Assembly: GCA_945869845.1 (NCBI GenBank)
Contig: CAMBRG010000001.1
Span: 36,478 to 100,477, forward strand
Origin: Opitutus sp. GAS368
Lineage (GTDB): Bacteria > Verrucomicrobiota > Verrucomicrobiia > Opitutales > Opitutaceae
Reading direction: 5' to 3'
Length of the DNA stretch: 64,000 nucleotides
Shown: positions 1 through 9,086 of the stretch, one piece after another
Layout of the letters: every line of letters starts with the position of its first letter
How positions within the stretch are numbered: the stretch's first letter is position 1
Notes under the pieces: generated by a model
What the model was told of the DNA's origin: nothing
Seen by the model: only the letters and a program-made list of their open reading frames with translations
Database searches by the model: none
Position numbers and translations under genes: made by a program

Positions 1-2313
1 TCCTACGATGCATCCCAAGCCAAGCGCCTGGTTGATGCCATACAGCACGCCAAAACCGGCGGCGGCTCTACCGGTCCACGATTTTTCGCGGATATTCGCC
101 CGCATGCATTTCAGGAGCGCATTCTCGACGCTCTTGCCGCCGCTCGCGGCTTAGGTCAGACGCGTAATCTAGTTGTCGCCGCCACCGGCACCGGCAAAAC
201 CGTAATAGCTGCCTTTGACTATGCCCGCTTCACCTTCCGTGCCGTAAGTGAATCGGTGGGCAACATGCGCCCGAATCTCCTCTTCGTTGCCCACCGGAAA
301 GAGATTTTGGAACAGGCCCGAGATTGTTTTAGGACGGTTTTGCGTGACGCCAATTTTGGTGAACTGCTCGTAGATGGGAGTCGTCCTGCCGCCTGGAATC
401 ACGTGTTTGCCTCCGTGCAAAGCCTGACCAACGCCGAGCCTTGGCTGACTTTTTCACCCGAGCACTACCCGTTTATCGTGATCGACGAGGCGCACCACAG
501 CACGGCCTCCAGTTATCGTCCGATGATGGAAAATTGCCGCCCGGCGGTGCTGCTAGGGCTCACTGCCACGCCTGAGCGCATGGACGGCAGCTCCATCTTG
601 CCTGATTTCGGTGGTGAATTTGCTGCCGAGATTCGACTCCCCGAGGCACTCGAAGAAAAACTCCTCTGCCCCTTTCACTACTTCGGAATTACCGATCCCG
701 TTTCGCTCACCGACGAGCGTTTCTGGCGCAACGGCCAATATGACATCACCGCCCTCACCGAGGCGTATACGGGCGACGACATCCGCGCCCGCCAGCGACT
801 CGATGTTATCCTCGCCAGCCTGCTCCGTTATCAACCCGATCTCAGCCGCACCCGCGCCGTCGGTTTTTGTGCGAGTGTCGCACACGCCCGCTACATGGCG
901 GCCGCGTTTAACCAAGCCGCCTATCGCGCCGCTGTTATCGTAGGTGAAACACCCACTGAAGAACGGGCCACCCTTATGGCGGAATTCCGCGCTGGACGCC
1001 TGCCCTTCGTCTTCACGGTTGATGTTTTTAGCGAGGGTGTGGACGTGCCGGAGATTAATCTAGTGATGTTCCTGCGCCCTACGGACAGCCTCACCGTCTT
1101 CCTTCAGCAACTCGGCCGCGGACTGCGTCACGCACCCGAAAAGGACTGCCTGACCGTCCTCGATTTTATCGGGCAAAATCATCGCCGCTACCGCATTGAC
1201 CGTAAGTTCGCTGCACTCCTCAACCGTGACCGTCAGCGCATGGACCAGGAAGTGGAAAAGGATTTTCCCCATCTGCCGCCCGGCTGTAACATCCAACTCG
1301 AGCGCGTCGCTCGCGAGTCCATCCTCAACAACATCCGCGAGAGCCTGCGCAACTTCAGCACACTGGTAACCGAGAGTTTGGCGACTTTTCAGCAAGATCA
1401 CGGCTGTGCCCCAACCTTTGGGAATTTCATTCGAATCACCGGTGTGTCGCCGCTCACTCTCCTCAAAAACAAAACGTGGTCCGAATGGCAGGCGCTTGCG
1501 CGTCATGGTATTCCCCCAACGGATCCGGACCTGGACGCCTGTCGTCAGGCACATCGGCGGATACTTCTGCGCACCGATCCGCAGGTGTTGCGTCAGCTGG
1601 CGCACTTCGCCGACGCCGACCGCGATTTCGACGTGAACCGAGACCTCGTTTGCGAGACCGACGGGATCGGCCTGCATTATCTGTTGTGGGGAAAAAAAGG
1701 CGCAGATGTCGGTGTCGCCACGGTCGAGGATTCTCTAAAAAAATGGCGGCGCAATCCGACCGCCGTGCGAGACCTCCGCGAACTTATTGAACACGTGCAG
1801 CGCCATCCTGCGTTTCCGGTCGCACCGCTTGGCCTGCCTTTCCCCTGCTCCCTGCAACTGCATGCAGCCTACGGATCGGCCGAGATAAAAGCCGCTCTGG
1901 GGTTTTGCAGCTTGGAGAAATCAGGTCCTGCCGGTGTGGGAGTGTTCCATGACGAAGAGCGTAAATGCTACGTGCATTTAGTGACCTTCCGGAAATCGGA
2001 GCAGGACTTCTCGCCCACTACCCAATATCGCGACTATCCGATAAGTCGCACGCAACTGCACTGGGAAAGCCAATCCACGACGACACAGCTCAGTGCGACG
2101 GGGCAGAATCTTCTGCACTTTCGTGAGCGGGGCTACACCATACTTTTCTTCGCCCGCTTGGAAAAACGCATCGGTGACGAAACCGCCCCGTTTATCTTTC
2201 TTGGTCCTGCGGATCGCCTGCTCAGTGCTGACGGCAACCGCCCTATCTCCATAGTTTGGGAGCTAGCCTATCCTATGCCCGCCGCACTGTTTGAAGAGGC
2301 AAAGACGACCTGA
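1..2313 (+). CDS. DEAD/DEAH-box superfamily II helicase with DUF3427-like C-terminus, 5' end outside window
   Basis: The frame of ORF 256..2313 is open back to base 1 and encodes ..FADIRPHAFQERILDALAAARGLGQTRNLVVAATGTGKTVIAAFDY (Walker A GTGKT) upstream of the called Met; then VIDEAHHS, LTATPERMDG, QQLGRGLRH; C-terminal ..VTFRKSEQDFSPTTQYRDYPISRTQLHWESQ.. typical of DUF3427. Confidence 0.9.
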   Translation, partial: SYDASQAKRLVDAIQHAKTGGGSTGPRFFADIRPHAFQERILDALAAARGLGQTRNLVVAATGTGKTVIAAFDYARFTFRAVSESVGNMRPNLLFVAHRKEILEQARDCFRTVLRDANFGELLVDGSRPAAWNHVFASVQSLTNAEPWLTFSPEHYPFIVIDEAHHSTASSYRPMMENCRPAVLLGLTATPERMDGSSILPDFGGEFAAEIRLPEALEEKLLCPFHYFGITDPVSLTDERFWRNGQYDITALTEAYTGDDIRARQRLDVILASLLRYQPDLSRTRAVGFCASVAHARYMAAAFNQAAYRAAVIVGETPTEERATLMAEFRAGRLPFVFTVDVFSEGVDVPEINLVMFLRPTDSLTVFLQQLGRGLRHAPEKDCLTVLDFIGQNHRRYRIDRKFAALLNRDRQRMDQEVEKDFPHLPPGCNIQLERVARESILNNIRESLRNFSTLVTESLATFQQDHGCAPTFGNFIRITGVSPLTLLKNKTWSEWQALARHGIPPTDPDLDACRQAHRRILLRTDPQVLRQLAHFADADRDFDVNRDLVCETDGIGLHYLLWGKKGADVGVATVEDSLKKWRRNPTAVRDLRELIEHVQRHPAFPVAPLGLPFPCSLQLHAAYGSAEIKAALGFCSLEKSGPAGVGVFHDEERKCYVHLVTFRKSEQDFSPTTQYRDYPISRTQLHWESQSTTTQLSATGQNLLHFRERGYTILFFARLEKRIGDETAPFIFLGPADRLLSADGNRPISIVWELAYPMPAALFEEAKTT

Positions 2314-2329
2314 GAAACTGGATACTATT

Positions 2330-3490
2330 TTGAGCCGCGCTCGCCGGAGTTTGACCGCAAGCACATTGTCGTCCGCTCAAAGCCGAGTTTCAGTTTAACC
2401 ACAAATTTCTCCGCAACGCCGACCACCGGAAAAACGGCGGTTGGACGCGGGGCGTGCAACCCGACTACACCATCAGCATCTGGCCCGCTGAGTTTGAGAA
2501 AGACGAGGCAGAGAAGTGCGAGGCTTTGGGGCATATTCACTTCGACGCCAAGTATCGGGTGGAGAATCTGGATGCGCTGTTTGGGAAGAAGGAGGAAGAG
2601 GACGAGAATATCAGCGACCGCTCTGAATCCGTCGCCGCCAAGCCTACCGCCGCCAAGTATTCCGACCTGCTCAAAATGCACGCCTACCGCGACGCCATCC
2701 GCCGCACAGCGTGTGCCTACGTGCTCTATCCCGGCAACGATGGGGACGATAAGCGATTTGAGGAGTTCGACCACCGGGGTTTCCACGAGGTGTTGCCGGG
2801 GCTGGGAGCCTTTGCGATCCGGCCAAAGCCGACGGCTCTGCCGATGGCATGGCGTCGCTTTCCATATTCCTCGATGAAGTGATCGAGCACCTATCCAACC
2901 GCACCACTGCCCGCGAGCGAAACACCTACCACCTCGCCGAGTCCTACGCCGTCGAAGAGGCGCCGGTTCCCTATGGCGATCTGGTGCTGAATGAACTCGA
3001 TGAGTTTTCGGCCACCCGGCGGGCGCTGCCCCCCGCCGAGCATCACATCGTTGTAGCGTGGTATAATGATGCTGAGCAGCTGAAATGGACGGAGGAGACA
3101 GGCAAGGTTCTGGTGCGCTTGGGCGACAGACCGGGCACTTGGCACGTGCCCCCGGAGTTTGCATCGGCCCGTCATGTGCTCCTCCACACCCGCAACGATG
3201 TCAGGCCGGGGCTGCTACGCCTCAAAGACGGTTATCCCGGCTACAAGATTTTCTCTGCGAAAGATGTGCTCGATTTAGGCTATCCGGGCGCGGCCAAGGG
3301 TGAAATCTACGCGATCTTTGAAGTGGAGAAGGACGCCAGTTATGCAGGACAAACGTGGGATGCGGTCAAATTGTGGAAGGCGCAAAAGACATTTGATCGC
3401 CGCACACGCTATCGCCCCAAACCTCACCCAAGACGGTCAGCTGATCCTCGTATCTTGAGTCTTCGCGAATTACTCACCGCCCGAAAATGA
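2330..3490 (+). pseudogene. PD-(D/E)XK nuclease-like protein (DUF2357/PDDEXK_7-like), frameshifted and lacking a clear start
   Basis: ORF 2454..2882 (..NHKFLRNADHRKNGGWTRGVQPDYTISIW..HIHFDAKYRVENL..VLYPGND..FHEVLPGLGAFAIRP) continues in another frame as ..KADGSADGMASLSIFLDEVIEHLSNRTT.. (ORF 2849..3490); one-base shift near 2825-2840. Confidence 0.65.
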
Positions 3491-3504
3491 CCATTCCCGC
3501 AGCG

Positions 3505-3790
3505 GATGGCGTGACGTGACGATTCCAGAATGAGGGGAACCCGGGTTCGCACCGATCGGTTTTTCAACACCACGATATCGGCGCGGCGGGTTTCGGGGGT
3601 TACGCTGAGCTCGTCGAGGCGGCCGGCCACAATGCGCCCTCGATGACGTTGGCTCGGGGGGCGTGGAGCTTGAATTCAGCGTTCCAATAAGGCGCGGTGG
3701 AGAAGCCCGGCCGGCGGTCGGGGTTATACTTTCCCTGAGGGCGGAGCGGGGGAGGGGCTGCGGTGATTGCGGCCGGGCGTTCCGCGACGG
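3505..3790 (-). pseudogene. Remnant of a secreted carbohydrate-active-like protein C-terminus (frameshifted)
   Basis: Minus frames give GKYNPDRRPGFSTAPYWNAEFKLHAPRANVIEGAL.. (ORF 3600..3863) and then AGRLDELSVTPETRRADIVVLKN (ORF 3424..3630) in a shifted frame; resembles C-termini of large secreted glycoside-hydrolase-like proteins; family uncertain. Confidence 0.35.
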
Positions 3791-3801
3791 GGGCGTCGCG
3801 G
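3782..3801. repeat. Palindromic repeat cgcgacgggggcgtcgcg, copy 1
   Basis: 18 bp identical to 35993..36010, both followed by [g/t]ctccag. Confidence 0.65.
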
Positions 3802-3860
3802 CTCCAGGTGGTCGGTCGGGGGCGGCCGACAAGCGTCGCCTCTATGCGGTCTCCCAACCC

Positions 3861-3879
3861 CACGGGCGGGACGCCCGTG
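3861..3879. repeat. Palindromic intergenic repeat (cacgggc-gggac-gcccgtg)
   Basis: Same family as copies at 12218 and 26311. Confidence 0.6.
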
Positions 3880-3897
3880 CCACACTCGACGAGTCGC

Positions 3898-4022
3898 TCA
3901 GAAGCTGAAGGTGAGCGTCACGCGGCGGTTGAGGCCGGGTTGGGCGAAATGTGGGAGGTCGGCGCGATGGCTGCGCGGCGGAGGAAAATGGCGGCCGTGA
4001 GCCCCCAGCCTGACCACCGAAG
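3898..4022 (-). pseudogene. C-terminal remnant of a TonB-dependent receptor
   Basis: Minus frame ends ..LPHFAQPGLNRRVTLTFSF* (stop 3898-3900), an outer-membrane beta-barrel-like terminus with final Phe; no upstream receptor body. Confidence 0.4.
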
Positions 4023-4055
4023 CTGGTCACCGCAGCGCGCCTTCAGGCTCTGCGA

Positions 4056-4367
4056 TCAGAGCGTCATTTGCCGGTTCCAAGTCTCGCGAACGGCGGCCAA
4101 ATCGGCGGCCCCCAACACCCCGAGGCGTCGCAGAAAAATAGTTTTCTCGGCGGTCACAAGTCGGTCGAGACGGGCGACGGAAGGCTTGAGCAGTCCAGCT
4201 GCCTTCCAGTCGTGGAGGGTGACATCGAGCGCCCTGGTGTGACTCACGGAGGTAATACGACAGATGACGGCATCCGGCTGAAGATCGAAAAGCACCAAAG
4301 CCGGACGAATCTTGCTTTCGGTGCCCGCCGTGAACGGGAACTGACAAATGAAGATCTCCCCGAACAT
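4056..4367 (-). CDS. PemK/MazF-like endoribonuclease toxin
   Basis: 103 aa MFGEIFICQFPFTAGTESKIRPALVLFD..RITSVSH..; start overlaps antitoxin stop (ATGA at 4365-4369). Confidence 0.75.
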   Translation of the reverse strand: MFGEIFICQFPFTAGTESKIRPALVLFDLQPDAVICRITSVSHTRALDVTLHDWKAAGLLKPSVARLDRLVTAEKTIFLRRLGVLGAADLAAVRETWNRQMTL

Positions 4368-4579
4368 CAGCGGCAGGAGTCGTAGATGGCGTCCTCGGGC
4401 GAGTCATCGCGGAGAAACTGCTGGTAAGCGCCCTTGCGCCATTCGGCATCTCCGGACGGTTCGTCGGTCAGAACGATGATGCGCACGCGTCCTTTTTTGG
4501 GCAACTGGTCGGCGACCTCCGGTGGGATCGGCAGCAGGCGTGAGTCGCTCAACTCCGTGGTAAATTCAATAGCGTGCAT
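4367..4579 (-). CDS. Putative antitoxin partner of the PemK/MazF-like toxin
   Basis: 70 aa MHAIEFTTELSDSRLLPIPPEVADQLPKKGRVRIIVLTDEPSGDAEWRKGAYQQFLRDDSPEDAIYDSCR, translationally coupled to the toxin. Confidence 0.65.
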   Translation of the reverse strand: MHAIEFTTELSDSRLLPIPPEVADQLPKKGRVRIIVLTDEPSGDAEWRKGAYQQFLRDDSPEDAIYDSCR

Positions 4580-4980
4580 GGGCGGAGGGTGTTGCTCAAG
4601 CAGCGGCGGGTCAATCCGCCCGTTGTCACGAGGCGCGTGATATCGCGCCGCCTAACTCGTGATTCCGGGCGATGATATCGGTGGGGCTTTGCAGACCGAG
4701 CTCGAAGCCCGGCTACATGGTTGTTCGAGCCGATGGGGTCACGTATTGACTCTTGACATACGGCGCAATCTCCGGGGCGTATGCAAGTCATGGCCGCAAA
4801 GTGGGGCTAGCCGAAGCTCGGCAAAGCACGCATTGAAGCCCGACTTGCGTTTGGCACTCGCACCATTGCGCCTCGCCCGGATTTGCCCCGCGATGCCCGG
4901 TCTCGCCCGACCCGCACCGGCCCCCGCGCCTTACCGGCTCACGCTTCGCCTTTCAGATTAAGCTCCGTCAGCTCACCAGA

Positions 4981-5232
4981 CGATCTCCACGCCTGACCAT
5001 CTTCGTCGACGGTTGCTTCTGGCACGGTTGCCCCCTCCATGGCACGCAGCCGAAGCACAACGCGAAATTCTGGCGCGAGAAGCTGGCTCGCAACCACGCG
5101 CGTGACCGGGAAGTGAATCGCGCGCTCCGCGCGAGGGTTGGCGGGTGCTGCGAATTTGGGAGCATGAATTACGGCGGAAGAACGAGAGGCGGCTGGCGGC
5201 GAAACTTGATTGCGCGGTCCAGCGCTTCGAGG
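4981..5232 (+). pseudogene. Vsr-type (very short patch repair-like) endonuclease relic, frameshifted
   Basis: Frame 1: RSPRLTIFVDGCFWHGCPLHGTQPKHNAKFWREKLARNHARDREVNRALRAR; shifts near 5133 to GWRVLRIWEHELRRKNERRLAAKL, the characteristic Vsr/DUF559-like core. Confidence 0.75.
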
Positions 5233-5264
5233 CGTTCGCCCGGTGGCGGGTTCGGGCTGGGGCG

Positions 5265-6764
5265 TCAGCGGTAGTCGGCGCCGGTGAGGCTTTCGAGGAC
5301 GGAGCGCTGCCAAGTTTGCAGGATGGCGGCAAGTTTCTCGGCTTCGGCGGGGTGCGTTGCGATGACGTTGGTTTTCTCGGCGGGATCGGTGCGGAGATCG
5401 AAGAGCTCGCGGCCGCTCCCATTGGTACCGTCGACGACGAGTTTGTAGCGGTTGCTCACGACGGCGCGTGGACCGGCGAAGTCTTGCGGGAGGATTTCGC
5501 GGTGCTGGAAGTTTTGAAAATCGCGCGTGGCGGTGCCGCCGGGGCCGAGCTTCACCAGCGGGGTGGTGCCTTTTTGCAATTCGGGATCGAGGTAGGGTTT
5601 CGCGCCGGGATGGCGGGCGATGGCGTCGTCCCAGAAACAGATCGGCGCGGCGCGTTCGGTCATCGTGCCGTCGAGGAGCGCGCGGAGCGAAAGGCCGTCG
5701 AGGGGGCGGCGCGGGAGGGGGTGGCCCGCGAGGTCGCAGAGCGTGGGCAGGATGTCGCTGGTGACGGCGTTGACGTCGGTCGTGCGCGGGCGGGAAATTT
5801 TCGCGGGCCACTCGATGATGCCGGGGACGCGAATGCCGCCCTCGTAGATGCTACCTTTTCGTTCGCGGAACGGAACGGTGGCGACGGCCTCCTCGGGGGT
5901 GCCGTTGTCGCCGCAATACCAGAGCAGGGTATTGGCGCGGAGGCCGGCGGCGCCGAGATGGTCGCGGAGTTGGCCGATGGAGCGATCCATCGCGGTGATC
6001 TCGGCGAAACGCTCGCGGAGCACGTCGCGTTGGAGGCGGGTGGTGTTGCGCCCGGTTTCGTTGGACGTGAGTTTTACCTGACGGTTACCAAAGGTGGCGG
6101 GGAGATCGTCGTAGAGCGCGAGATCTTTGGGGAGGGCTTGATACGGCTCGTGCGGTGAACCGAACCACACAACGACGAAGAACGGTTTACCGGCGCGGCG
6201 GGCGGCGTCGATGTAACGGATCGCCTCGGCGATGATGATCTCCGAGCTCTCGCCCTTGATGACGTGGGGCGGGCCGCCGTTGCGGGAGAGGGAAGGATCG
6301 AGTTCGAAAAAGTTATCGTGGGAGAGCCACGTATCGAAGCCCATGGCGCCGGGGTTGGTCGGCGAAGAGGCTTTTACGGGGCCGAGGTGCCATTTGCCAA
6401 AATGCCCGGTGGCGTAACCGGCGTCGCGCAGGAGTTGGGCGACCGTGATTTCCTGCGGTCGCGTCGACCAACCCGGGGCGAAGGTGCCGGAGCGATGGTG
6501 GTGGCGGCCGTTCATGACGGTGGCCCGAGTGGGTGAACAACTCGCGCCGCCGGAGTAGAAGCGGTCGAGCCGGAGGCCGGTGCGCGCCATCTCGTCGAGG
6601 ACGGGTGTCTTCAAGTAGGGATGGCCGTTGTAACCGGTTTCGTCCCAGCCGTGGTCGTCGCCCATGAGCAGGACGAGGTTGGGACGCTCGGCCGCGGCGA
6701 CGGAGAAGGCGGAGAGGGGGAGAAGGAGGGAAAGAGAGAGGGAGAGAAAGGGGCGGAGGTGCAT
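5265..6764 (-). CDS. Sulfatase (S1 type) 1
   Basis: RPNLVLLMGDDHGWDETGYNG; signature CSPTRATVMNG; GKWHLG; signal peptide LSLSLSLLLPLSAFSVAAA. Confidence 0.95.
   Translation of the reverse strand: MHLRPFLSLSLSLLLPLSAFSVAAAERPNLVLLMGDDHGWDETGYNGHPYLKTPVLDEMARTGLRLDRFYSGGASCSPTRATVMNGRHHHRSGTFAPGWSTRPQEITVAQLLRDAGYATGHFGKWHLGPVKASSPTNPGAMGFDTWLSHDNFFELDPSLSRNGGPPHVIKGESSEIIIAEAIRYIDAARRAGKPFFVVVWFGSPHEPYQALPKDLALYDDLPATFGNRQVKLTSNETGRNTTRLQRDVLRERFAEITAMDRSIGQLRDHLGAAGLRANTLLWYCGDNGTPEEAVATVPFRERKGSIYEGGIRVPGIIEWPAKISRPRTTDVNAVTSDILPTLCDLAGHPLPRRPLDGLSLRALLDGTMTERAAPICFWDDAIARHPGAKPYLDPELQKGTTPLVKLGPGGTATRDFQNFQHREILPQDFAGPRAVVSNRYKLVVDGTNGSGRELFDLRTDPAEKTNVIATHPAEAEKLAAILQTWQRSVLESLTGADYR
6708..6757. 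repeat. Polypurine (+)/polypyrimidine (-) signal-peptide coding tract, sulfatase 1
   Basis: ggcggagagggggagaaggagggaaagagagagggagagaaaggggcgga; 47/50 identical by eye to 52763..52812. Confidence 0.75.
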
Positions 6765-6769
6765 GGCTT

Positions 6770-7588
6770 TTAGCGGCGGGCGTGGGCGATCAGGAAGGCG
6801 AGGAGGGCGGGGTTTTCGAAGAAGCCGGGCCAGAGGTTGTGGCCTTGGCCTTCGGCGATGATGAGTTTCAGGTCGCCGCCGAGGGCGGCGTAACGGGATT
6901 TGAGCAGGGCGGAGTTGGCTTCGAGAGGGACGCGGGTATCGCGGTCGCCGTGAATCGCGAAGAGCGGGACGCGGGCGGCGGCGAGCGGGGCGAGGCGGTC
7001 GATAGGATTGTGGGCGGTGAGCTGCGCGGCAAGGGCGGCGGGCGTGAGTTGGTAGGCGGGGGCGGCGAGGGTGAGGCCGGGGTAGCTCGTGAGGTTGACC
7101 ACAGGATAAATGCCGGCGAAGGCGCCGACTTTTTCAGGGTGCTCGGCCGCCCAGGCCAGCAACATCAGACCGCCGCGACTGCGACCGAGCAGGAGTGGTT
7201 TGGCGGCGTAACCGCGCGTGCGCGTGAGCTCGGTGTGGAGGGCGGTGAACAACGCGCGGCCGGCGGGACTCCCGAAGGATTCGCCGACGTCGATGCCGGC
7301 GATGGAAATACCGGCGGCGAGCAGTTGGGAGAAAAGCCACAGCTCTTCCTTGCCCGGATACTTTTCGAGGGTCGGCGCATACCAGACCCACGGGCGTGGC
7401 GCGGTGGAGGTGGGGCCGGCCGGGGCGGCGATGAGGAAAGCCGGGCGACCGGCGACGGAAAACGTTTCGCCGGGAAGGGGGAGAATTTTTTCCGCGGCGA
7501 GGGATGCGACGACGGAAAGAAGGAAGAAAAGAGAAAGCGAAAGAGATCGGGCGAAGAACGGGAAGGAAGAGAAACTAAGGCAGGTCAT
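6770..7588 (-). CDS. Secreted alpha/beta hydrolase (prolyl oligopeptidase-like)
   Basis: GRSRGG nucleophile elbow, HGDRDTRVP, GQGHNLW; signal peptide. Confidence 0.8.
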   Translation of the reverse strand: MTCLSFSSFPFFARSLSLSLFFLLSVVASLAAEKILPLPGETFSVAGRPAFLIAAPAGPTSTAPRPWVWYAPTLEKYPGKEELWLFSQLLAAGISIAGIDVGESFGSPAGRALFTALHTELTRTRGYAAKPLLLGRSRGGLMLLAWAAEHPEKVGAFAGIYPVVNLTSYPGLTLAAPAYQLTPAALAAQLTAHNPIDRLAPLAAARVPLFAIHGDRDTRVPLEANSALLKSRYAALGGDLKLIIAEGQGHNLWPGFFENPALLAFLIAHARR

Positions 7589-7607
7589 TGCGGGAGAGGG
7601 TGGAGGC

Positions 7608-9014
7608 TTAAGGCTGCGCGGCTTTCGTTTTCTTTTCTCCCGTGCGGGCTCCGGCGAGCTCAGTCGCGCGAGCAGGGTCGTATTGGGGATTGGGTTGGGG
7701 CAGGCGGGCGCCGACGCGAGTGCGCCAGGCGGCGAGGGCCTCGCGGAGTTCGCGGGCGCGGGCGGGCTCTCGAGTTGCGAGGTTGGTGCGCTCCGACGGG
7801 TCAGCGGCGAGGTCGTAGAGTTCGAGGACCCCGTCCTCGAAGAATTCGATGAGCTTCCAATCGCCGCGGCGGATTGAGCTGGCGGGTGTGCTGTGATGGT
7901 AGTGCGGCAGGTGCCAGTGCAGCGTGTCGCGGGCGAGAGGCGTGATGGGATCGCGCAGCACGGCGGCGAGACTCACGCCGTCCTGCGGTTGCGTAGTTGG
8001 CAACGTGGCGCGGCCGATGTCGACGAAGGTCGGGTAGACATCGGTAGTGATCGCGGGCGTGGCGGATTCGCGCCCGGCGGGAATGGTGCCGGGCCAGCGT
8101 GCGATCGCGGGAATGCGGACGCCGCCCTCGTAGAGTGAGCCTTTTTCGCCGCGGAGAGGTTGGTTTGAAGTGACGATCCGGCCGCTCTGTTCGGTCTCGA
8201 GGCCGCCGTTGTCGGAGAGGAAAACGATGAGCGTGTGCTCGGCGAGGCCGGCCGCATCGACGGCGGCAGTGATGCGGCCGACCGAGGCGTCGAGTTCGGC
8301 GAGGAGGCCGGCGTAGAGCGGGTTGCAGGGGTAGCCGGGCATTTTGGATTTGGCGGAGAATTTTTTCTCGAACTCGGGCGTCGTGGAGAGCGGGATGTGG
8401 ACGGCGATGTGGGAGACCTGAAGGAGAAAAGGTTGAGTACTTTGCTGGGCGATGAAATCGACGGCGCGGTCGGTGAGGTATTCCGCCGTGCGCTGGGGCG
8501 CGGGACGGTCGGCCGTGGCGGACTGGTTGTGGCCCTGAGTTTCGTGCACGGTTTGCCAACCCTGTTGCGCGGGGCTGAAGCCGGCGCCGCCGAGATGCCA
8601 TTTGCCAAAGTAACCGGTGCGGTAGCCGGACGCGCCGAGGCGCTCGGCCAAGGTCTCGACCTCGAGCGGGAGCTGGCGGGGCACGACCGGATCGGTGAGT
8701 CGCGCATACGGCCGGCGATGGCCGGGGATGTGTTGCGTGATGCCGAAGCGCGCTTGGTCCTGGCCGCTCTGAAGATTCGTGCGCGTCGGCGAGCAGACGG
8801 GGCCGGCGTAGAATTGGGTGAAGCGGAGGCCCTCGCGCGCGAGGCGGTCGAGATGGGGCGTTTCGTTAAAAGTGTTCCCGTAACAACTGAGGTCGGCCCA
8901 GCCCAGATCGTCGGCGAGGATGATGATGAGGTTGGGCTTTGCCGTTTCGGCGAGCGCGCGAGGGCCCCAGAGGCACAAGCCCAGAACAACAGAGCGAAGG
9001 AGGAGAAATCTCAT
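7608..9014 (-). CDS. Sulfatase (S1 type) 2
   Basis: KPNLIIILADDLGWADLSCYG; CSPTRTNLQSG; GKWHLG; start at MRFLLLRSVV (called ORF extends to 9074); tail EKKTKAAQP. Confidence 0.95.
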   Translation of the reverse strand: MRFLLLRSVVLGLCLWGPRALAETAKPNLIIILADDLGWADLSCYGNTFNETPHLDRLAREGLRFTQFYAGPVCSPTRTNLQSGQDQARFGITQHIPGHRRPYARLTDPVVPRQLPLEVETLAERLGASGYRTGYFGKWHLGGAGFSPAQQGWQTVHETQGHNQSATADRPAPQRTAEYLTDRAVDFIAQQSTQPFLLQVSHIAVHIPLSTTPEFEKKFSAKSKMPGYPCNPLYAGLLAELDASVGRITAAVDAAGLAEHTLIVFLSDNGGLETEQSGRIVTSNQPLRGEKGSLYEGGVRIPAIARWPGTIPAGRESATPAITTDVYPTFVDIGRATLPTTQPQDGVSLAAVLRDPITPLARDTLHWHLPHYHHSTPASSIRRGDWKLIEFFEDGVLELYDLAADPSERTNLATREPARARELREALAAWRTRVGARLPQPNPQYDPARATELAGARTGEKKTKAAQP

Positions 9015-9086
9015 GGGCTGGAAGGAGCGGTGCGCGGACCAGTCGGTAAAGGGCGACTGAACGAACGACCGCAAGTCGAAGGCGAT

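Noticed and set aside
2849-3490. ORF 2849..3490 as an independent gene
   Set aside because: Sequence continues the preceding ORF's nuclease-like domain after a one-base frameshift.
4939-5811. 290-aa minus ORF overlapping the Vsr relic and sulfatase 1
   Set aside because: Arg/Pro-rich shadow frame of real coding sequence.
6708-6757. Purine-rich tracts as simple-sequence sequencing artefacts
   Set aside because: They are in frame, encode plausible signal peptides immediately after start codons and recur in many genes.
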